A stretch of DNA of 7,118 bases, from positions 1 through 7,118 of the forward strand of contig JADHWW010000199.1 in assembly GCA_016783285.1 (NCBI GenBank), written 5' to 3'. Below, piece after piece: positions 1 through 4,111 of this stretch. The translations under genes and the position numbers were made by a program. How positions within the stretch are numbered: the first letter of the stretch is position 1; each line of letters starts with the position of its first letter. The notes beneath the pieces are model-generated. The model did no database searches, was not told the origin of the DNA, and worked only from the letters and a program-made list of their open reading frames with translations. The DNA comes from Anaerolineae bacterium (lineage in GTDB: Bacteria > Chloroflexota > Anaerolineae > B4-G1).

Positions 1-2477
1 TTGCGGGCGTCGTCAATGTCGGGCTTGAAAGCGACGCCCAGCACCAGCACGCGCGCATCGCGCAGCGGCTTGCCCCGCAGGCTGAGGCCCTGGCAGACGA
101 GGTCCACGACGTGGTAGGTCATCGCCTGGTTGACCTCCCCGGCCAGTTCGATGAACTCGGTGTAATAGTCGTACTCGCGGGCTTTCCAACTCAGGTAGTA
201 AGGGTCCACAGGAATACAGTTATGGACGACCATGCCATAGGAGGTGACGAAGGTGTGGGGCTCATCAGTTTCGAGCGAATAGACGATGGGAACTGATGGC
301 GCTGGCGCTACCTCGCGCACCTGCACTGTGGCGAAACAGCCGTGGTCCTGCGACTGCTTGGTGGGCATGCGCTTGCGCCGCCCTTGCTCGTAGGCTTCAA
401 GCCGCTGGCGCTTGACGTCGGCCAGCAAGGGCTTTAACCGCGCCAGTTGTTCAGCGCCGTAGAGACGCAGTTGGGGTTTGTCATGCTTGAAAGTCGGCAC
501 GAAGCCCAGGCCTTGCAGGAGGAGCACCGTCTGCTGGAACAAGATCGGGCTGATCGAGAAGTAACCCGCAGTGGCGGTGTTGATGTAATGAGTGTATTCT
601 TTGCCTCGTCTGGTGTAGGAGCGCATTTCTTGTATGTGATGGACGTCGCCGTCGCCCCGTAGGAGGCCACTAAGAAGCGCCAGACGAATATCTGTGGGGG
701 CAGTCATCAGTCGAGGTGGAATTTGCATATTGTACGAGTTGGTACCACATTGCAGAATATCTCTGATCAGCAAACCGAAGATTTGGGAGGACACCTTAAT
801 GTGATAAGCATTCCAACGCCTATCCTTGTAGGCCGAGTATTTCAGGCCGATATGCTTCAGGATTGCCTCGAGGTCAGCGATGGTCTCTCGTTCATCGGTG
901 TTGAAGGTAAAACGAGTACGCAATGACTGATCGGCAGTGATGCAGCCCTCACTCAGATAGTAGCCCAACAGTCGGGCGAAATCTGCATCCAGGGACAACA
1001 CGGCCGGGATAGAGCCATAAGAAGGGCCTCGACCGGTGCACAGGAGTACGTCCTGGTGCGGAATAGGCATCGTGCCTTCGCGCTCCAGAGCGACATAAGT
1101 TGCCAGCGGCATTGTGTTGTACCGGAAGACATCCCAGTAGTACTTTAGATGGCCCTTCAGAGAAAGCACCAACTGGGCACGGTAGGCGCTAAAAGTCTCT
1201 CGTTTGGGCTTGACGCGCACTCCCTCGTATTCGCTTTCGGGTAACTCTGCAATCAGATCAACGGAAAGCGGCACAAGGTCATCAGGAAGATCTTTGGCTA
1301 TTACAATGGCATCTTTTGGCTTCAGTCCATCTGCTCGTTTGACCAGAAACTCCCCTCGTTCCAGCGTGACCATGGGGTGACCGTCGGTCACAGTAAGCCG
1401 TCTACCGTCAGCAGTAACGACCTGGACCATCTGGCCCTCATAAGGCCTGGCGGAGACGTAGCGGAGCGGCTTGAAGATGGCCCTCTCCTCCGCCGGATCG
1501 AAGACGAGCAGTTCAGTATCGGCCGGGGCGATGAGGGTCGTGCCCTGAGCCTGGATCAACCGGCTGTCTGGGGCAGTGCGAACGCCTTGAAAATAGTCGC
1601 CAATGAGCACTGTTTCCAGGCCGCCGTTCCCATTCCTTACAAATATGTACTCGTCGGGACTGAGACAGTGCCCGCCCACGCCGGGGCCAGGGTAAAAGGG
1701 CATAAAGCCAAAGGGCTTGGTCCTGGCGGCCTCGACCACCTCCCACAGGTCTATCCCCATACGCTCGGTCAGCAGCGCCAACTCGTTGACCAGCGCGATG
1801 TTGACGGCGCGGAAGGTGTTCTCTAGTAATTTGGTCAACTCGGCGGCGCGGGGGGAGGAGACGACGTGCACCGGCGCGCCCATCTGCTGCAGCAAGTCGG
1901 CCGCCAGGCGTGTACATTCCGGCGTGAGGCCGCCCACGACTTTGGGCGTGTTGTACGCCGTCCACTGCTTGTTGCCGGGGTCAATGCGCTCGGGAGAAAA
2001 GGCCAGGTTAAAGTCCTCTCCGGCCTTGAGCCCGCTCTGCTCCAGGATCGGTTGCACGATCTCTTCTGTCGTGCCCGGATAGGTGGTGCTTTGCAGGACG
2101 ACCAGTTGGCCGGGCCTCAGCCGTGGCTCAATATCCCGGCTGGCAGCTTGGATGTAGGAGAGGTCGGGGGCGCGCTGGGCGTCGTAGGGGGTGGGGACGC
2201 AGATGAAGATGGCATCTACCTGGCGCAGCGCATCGTAGTCGGACGTGGCGATGAGGCGGCCCGATTGGACGTGAGAGGCCAGGTCGTCGTCGGGGACGTC
2301 GGGGATGTAACTCCGGCCGGCGACAATGGCATCCACCTTCTGCCGGTCCACGTCCAGGCCGGTGACGCGGAAGCCGGCTTTGGCGAACGCCGTCGCCAGC
2401 GGCAGGCCGACGTATCCCAGGCCGATGATGGCGACGTGAGCGGTGCGGTCAGCGATTTTGTCTCGAAGAGAGGGCAT
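1..2477 (-). CDS. UDP-N-acetylhexosamine 6-dehydrogenase (WbpA/TviB-like), intein-containing, 3' end outside window
   Basis: Nucleotide-sugar dehydrogenase of the UDP-glucose/GDP-mannose dehydrogenase family. It oxidises C6 of a UDP-sugar to the uronic acid with two NAD+ in the cytoplasm. The frame is open with no stop from 2477 to the window edge (825 codons). The N-extein (residues 1-270) shows the Rossmann motif GLGYVG (19-24), CVPTP (93-97), STTYPGTTEE (130-139), SPER (161-164), catalytic Lys216 in ELTKLLEN, and FYPGPGVGGH ending at 270. An intein fills 271-753. The C-extein resumes with CIPVDPYYLSWKARE (754 on) and reaches the family's FKPDIDDAR near 817-825. Joining the exteins restores the canonical GGHCIP active site with catalytic Cys at spliced position 271. 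The PFYPGPG/YYLSWKARE style favours a UDP-GlcNAc or UDP-ManNAc enzyme over UDP-glucose, but substrate cannot be proved here. The start is chosen for GGAGG five bases upstream. It is the last gene of a minus-strand polysaccharide cluster, after a 524-bp gap. Confidence 0.95.
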   Translation of the reverse strand, partial: MPSLRDKIADRTAHVAIIGLGYVGLPLATAFAKAGFRVTGLDVDRQKVDAIVAGRSYIPDVPDDDLASHVQSGRLIATSDYDALRQVDAIFICVPTPYDAQRAPDLSYIQAASRDIEPRLRPGQLVVLQSTTYPGTTEEIVQPILEQSGLKAGEDFNLAFSPERIDPGNKQWTAYNTPKVVGGLTPECTRLAADLLQQMGAPVHVVSSPRAAELTKLLENTFRAVNIALVNELALLTERMGIDLWEVVEAARTKPFGFMPFYPGPGVGGHCLSPDEYIFVRNGNGGLETVLIGDYFQGVRTAPDSRLIQAQGTTLIAPADTELLVFDPAEERAIFKPLRYVSARPYEGQMVQVVTADGRRLTVTDGHPMVTLERGEFLVKRADGLKPKDAIVIAKDLPDDLVPLSVDLIAELPESEYEGVRVKPKRETFSAYRAQLVLSLKGHLKYYWDVFRYNTMPLATYVALEREGTMPIPHQDVLLCTGRGPSYGSIPAVLSLDADFARLLGYYLSEGCITADQSLRTRFTFNTDERETIADLEAILKHIGLKYSAYKDRRWNAYHIKVSSQIFGLLIRDILQCGTNSYNMQIPPRLMTAPTDIRLALLSGLLRGDGDVHHIQEMRSYTRRGKEYTHYINTATAGYFSISPILFQQTVLLLQGLGFVPTFKHDKPQLRLYGAEQLARLKPLLADVKRQRLEAYEQGRRKRMPTKQSQDHGCFATVQVREVAPAPSVPIVYSLETDEPHTFVTSYGMVVHNCIPVDPYYLSWKAREYDYYTEFIELAGEVNQAMTYHVVDLVCQGLSLRGKPLRDARVLVLGVAFKPDIDDAR
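219..1667 (-). mobile_element. Class-1 intein (483 aa) with LAGLIDADG homing endonuclease, inserted before the catalytic Cys of the dehydrogenase
   Basis: A protein-splicing element occupying residues 271-753 of the precursor. Block A begins CLSPDEYIFVRN with nucleophile Cys271. Block B has the TxxH motif as T364-D-G-H367 inside TVTDGHPMVT. Block F is VYSLETDEPHTFV (733-743 region, His741). Block G is YGMVVHN (747-753), with penultimate His752 and terminal Asn753, followed by Cys754 as the +1 residue. The common Asp of block F is Ser734 here, a deviation that may affect splicing rate. About 135 residues separate block B from the first LAGLIDADG motif, and an endonuclease domain follows. Both junctions are deduced by reconstituting the uninterrupted family motif GGH-CIPVDPYY. 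The element is in frame with its host and has no stop. Splicing activity is inferred, not shown. Confidence 0.96.
408..995 (-). other. LAGLIDADG homing endonuclease domain of the intein
   Basis: The two-motif LAGLIDADG endonuclease lies inside the intein. Motif 1 is LLGYYLSEG (residues 503-511, bases 971-945), with acidic Glu510 at the metal-binding position. Motif 2 is LSGLLRGDG (602-610, bases 674-648), with Asp609. The roughly 99-residue spacing is normal for a monomeric two-motif enzyme. Both acidic residues are retained and the frame is intact, so the nuclease may still be active. The expected target is an intein-free allele across the GGH^CIP codons. Domain edges are approximate. Confidence 0.88.
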
Positions 2478-2482
2478 TGTGG

Positions 2483-2487
2483 CCTCC
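2483..2487 (-). promoter_or_regulatory. Shine-Dalgarno site for the dehydrogenase
   Basis: On the minus strand GGAGG is followed by the five-base spacer CCACA and then ATG at 2477-2475. This fixes the start of the dehydrogenase just ahead of its Rossmann fold (GxGxxG begins at residue 19). Confidence 0.8.
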
Positions 2488-2505
2488 GGATGCTCAATAC
2501 TTGAT

Positions 2506-2522
2506 GCTGGTTGCTGGTTGCT
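2506..2522. repeat. Short tandem repeat GCTGGTT (about 2.4 copies)
   Basis: The plus strand reads GCTGGTT twice and then GCT. It lies between the dehydrogenase ribosome-binding site and a degenerate TTTGG(G/A)CTTT-like stretch at about 2526-2545. It looks like ordinary intergenic low-complexity DNA; no function is evident. Confidence 0.5.
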
Positions 2523-2716
2523 CAGTTTGGACTTTGGGCTTTGAGATCTGGAATTCGAGACCTGTTCCATCCAGTAGCAATCGAAACGCATCCAGACTCT
2601 CCACCTGGACGGCGACTACCAGCTTCCGAAAGCCCAAGGTAGCGCAATTCATTATAAACATCATACAAGGCGCCTTGCACAGTGTAACTGAGTTCAGGAT
2701 AGATGAGTTTGGTCAT
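2522..2716 (-). pseudogene. Remnant resembling the N-terminus of a GxxExxY protein
   Basis: This is a 64-codon open frame. Its first 24 or so residues, MTKLIYPELSYTVQGALYDV then YNEL, resemble the start of GxxExxY-family proteins, which typically begin with an LIYPELSY-like stretch, then G(A/V)xx(E/D)VYNxLG, and run to about 120-130 residues. After YNEL the similarity stops. The remainder is Arg/Gly/Ser-rich and carries none of the family's later core (a VY-Q/E-ALxxEL helix and the basic/acidic C-terminal part). No Shine-Dalgarno is obvious before the ATG at 2716. It is probably a decayed fragment, though a short expressed ORF cannot be excluded. It is followed by the dehydrogenase on the same strand. 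The family assignment is from memory of its N-terminal pattern. Confidence 0.45.
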
Positions 2717-2741
2717 ACTCGGTTAATTCCTCTGGTTTAGC

Positions 2742-2886
2742 CCCAATGCTCCTTAGTTAAGACTTCGGAAGTCTGCCGCCGAAGAGTTCGAAGGCAAAAG
2801 TGGCTTGAAATTGCTTCAAAAACCGTCAGGGAGAGCACTTCTGAGACTTCCGAAGTCTGTTTCGCCCTTAACTAAGTGGCATTGGG
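2742..2886. mobile_element. MITE-like non-coding element with 20-bp inverted termini and a candidate 6-bp target duplication
   Basis: The left terminus CCCAATGCTCCTTAGTTAAG (2742-2761) and the reverse complement of the right terminus at 2867-2886 (CCCAATGCCACTTAGTTAAG) match at 18 of 20 bases. TTTAGC lies directly outside both ends (2736-2741 and 2887-2892), as a target-site duplication would. The 145-bp interior has no plausible ORF. It carries two 15-bp palindromes, AGACTTCGGAAGTCT (2760-2774) and AGACTTCCGAAGTCT (2844-2858), placed nearly symmetrically. Size, termini and lack of coding fit a non-autonomous miniature element. Flanking CCCAAT/ATTGGG copies complicate the boundary call. Confidence 0.55.
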
Positions 2887-2890
2887 TTTA

Positions 2891-2993
2891 GCCCAATATG
2901 ACAACGAATTGGGAGGAGGCGCCGAATTTGCACCGCAATTGCAGGGTCGAGACACTTTTCGTTTAATCCTCTTGATTCGATGTCATATTGAGC
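2891..2993. repeat. Inverted repeat downstream of the WecA/TagO-like gene
   Basis: GCCCAATATGACAACGAAT (2891-2909) and the reverse complement of 2975-2993 (GCTCAATATGACATCGAAT) match at 17 of 19 bases. Similarity continues weakly inward (GAGGA on both arms), leaving a loop of roughly 45-65 bases. It begins 9 bases beyond the transferase stop codon. It could be a transcript 3'-end hairpin or a second degenerate mobile remnant. No T-run follows on the minus strand, so an intrinsic terminator is not supported. Confidence 0.55.
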
Positions 2994-3001
2994 CGGACTG
3001 T

Positions 3002-4003
3002 TCATTTGAAAAACGGCGGTCGCTCCACGCGCCACAGTCCATAGAGACCGGCCAGCGCGACGAGGCCACCGACGGTGTAACCCTCCAGGACGGAAGCCTG
3101 GGTGACGAAGGTGGCGAGGAGGCCCAGGATGAACGAGACGACGTACAGGGTCAGGACAGCCTCGCGCCGGGTCATCCCGGCCGCCACCAGGCGGTGCGAG
3201 ATGTGATCCTGGCCCGGCGTGGTGGCCGGGTTGAGGCGCCGCCGCAGGCGCGAGATGATGACCAGCGCGGTGTCAAAGATAGGCAGACCCAGCACCAGCA
3301 CTGGCACCATCCAGGTGACGAAGGTGACGTTGTCCGGAAAGCGCAGTTTGATGCCGGTGGCGGCCAGGATAAAGCCGAGGAACAAGGCGCCCGAGTCCCC
3401 CATAAAGATGTTGGCCGGGTTGAGGTTGTAGAACAGGAAACCCAGGCAGGCGCCCAATACGGCGATAGAGAGCGCACCGACCAGGTACTGCCCGCTGAAG
3501 GAGCACATCAGGGCAAAGTAGGCGGCCGCGATGGCGGAAACCCCGCCGGCCAGACCGTCCATGTTGTCGAGAAAGTTGACCGCGTTGGTGATGTACCCGA
3601 TCCATAGTACCGTCGTGACCAGGTTCAAGATCGGGTCGTGGAACGTGCCGACATAGATGCCGCTGGCATAGAGCAGTAGCCCGGCGAGCGCCTGGCCGAT
3701 CAATTTGACCAGCGGGCGCAACCCCCACCGGTCATCTATCAGGCCCATGAAGGAGACGCCTGTGGCGCCTACGAGGATGACCCCGAACTGGGCAAAGTTG
3801 TAGCGTTCTCCCAAGACAAAGGCGGCGACGATGACGGCCAGGTAGATGGCCATGCCTCCCATACGGGGAACGGGGCGGTGGTGGATCTTGCGCGCTGCGG
3901 GCTCGTCCATCACGCCCACCCGTGGGGCCAGCCACCGAGCCGCAGGTGTCACTCCGATAGCCAGCACCAGCGCGCCGGCGAAGACGAGGATGTAGACGGT
4001 CAT
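3002..4003 (-). CDS. Polyprenyl-phosphate N-acetylhexosamine-1-phosphate transferase (WecA/TagO/MraY family)
   Basis: Integral membrane glycosyltransferase family 4 enzyme. It transfers a HexNAc-1-phosphate from its UDP-sugar to undecaprenyl phosphate on the cytoplasmic face, starting a lipid-linked glycan. The 333-residue length is typical. Motifs in order: KIHHRPVPRMGG (39-50); the DDRWGLRPLVKLIGQ signature with metal-binding Asp90-Asp91; NAVNFLDNMDGLAGG (140-154) with Asp146 and Asp149; NPANIFMGDSGALFLG (195-210) with Asp203; and the cytoplasmic DHISHRL (266-272), matching the His-motif that separates WecA/TagO types from MraY. About ten hydrophobic segments span the chain. The start at 4003 is preferred over an in-frame GTG at 4030 because AGAGGAG lies seven bases before the ATG; the GTG has no ribosome-binding site. 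It lies 108 bases after the ligase/polymerase gene and is probably co-transcribed with it. WecA versus TagO-type sugar preference cannot be decided. Confidence 0.93.
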   Translation of the reverse strand: MTVYILVFAGALVLAIGVTPAARWLAPRVGVMDEPAARKIHHRPVPRMGGMAIYLAVIVAAFVLGERYNFAQFGVILVGATGVSFMGLIDDRWGLRPLVKLIGQALAGLLLYASGIYVGTFHDPILNLVTTVLWIGYITNAVNFLDNMDGLAGGVSAIAAAYFALMCSFSGQYLVGALSIAVLGACLGFLFYNLNPANIFMGDSGALFLGFILAATGIKLRFPDNVTFVTWMVPVLVLGLPIFDTALVIISRLRRRLNPATTPGQDHISHRLVAAGMTRREAVLTLYVVSFILGLLATFVTQASVLEGYTVGGLVALAGLYGLWRVERPPFFK

Positions 4004-4010
4004 GGGTGTG

Positions 4011-4017
4011 CTCCTCT
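4011..4017 (-). promoter_or_regulatory. Shine-Dalgarno site for the WecA/TagO-like gene
   Basis: AGAGGAG on the minus strand, seven bases (CACACCC) before ATG at 4003. It decides the start in favour of MTVYILVF over the upstream GTG. It sits six bases from the base of the large hairpin at 4024-4105, so the hairpin could influence access to it. Confidence 0.8.
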
Positions 4018-4023
4018 GATGTC

Positions 4024-4105
4024 GAATCACTGAAACACTGACAACCGTGAGACCACTGAAAGCCGCCCCTCAGTGTCCTCACTACCATCAGTGCCTCAGT
4101 GATTC
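4024..4105 (-). ncRNA. Long intergenic mRNA hairpin (36-bp stem, 10-nt loop) with CACTGA/TCAGTG symmetry
   Basis: Arms 4024-4059 and 4070-4105 pair without gaps. There are 27 Watson-Crick pairs out of 36, and in the minus-strand RNA seven of the other nine positions are G-U wobbles, leaving two A-G mismatches. Three CACTGA copies (4028, 4036, 4054) mirror three TCAGTG copies (4070, 4088, 4096) about one centre. The structure starts six bases after the upstream stop codon and ends six bases before the Shine-Dalgarno of the next gene. No U-run follows, so it is not a standard terminator. Possible roles are RNase III processing, mRNA stabilisation, or translational coupling; it may also be a decayed palindromic repeat. 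Confidence 0.65.
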
Positions 4106-4111
4106 AATGCT

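Noticed and set aside
219..1667. Reading the insert as a frameshifted or duplicated gene, or as a gap between two separate genes
   Set aside because: The minus frame is uninterrupted from 2477 to 1, the exteins join exactly at a conserved motif, and the insert carries ordered intein blocks.
1866..2504. 212-aa plus-strand open frame opposite the dehydrogenase N-extein
   Set aside because: Antisense shadow. Its composition reflects the codon bias of the real gene.
2651..2656. TATAAT on the minus strand as a -10 box for the dehydrogenase
   Set aside because: It lies inside the GxxExxY-like remnant, no TTGACA-like hexamer stands about 17 bases upstream, and it is about 175 bases from the start codon. 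Too weak to list.
2876..3607. 243-aa plus-strand open frame opposite the WecA/TagO-like gene
   Set aside because: Asp/Gly/Gln-rich antisense shadow of a well-supported membrane enzyme; no Shine-Dalgarno or recognisable motif.
4004..4030. GTG start at 4030 for the transferase (nine extra residues)
   Set aside because: No ribosome-binding site, and the extension falls on the edge of the hairpin. ATG at 4003 has AGAGGAG at proper spacing and begins directly with a TM segment.
4024..4105. Intrinsic terminator after the ligase/polymerase gene
   Set aside because: The stem is followed by GACATCAGAGGAG rather than a U-run, and the next gene's Shine-Dalgarno follows at once.
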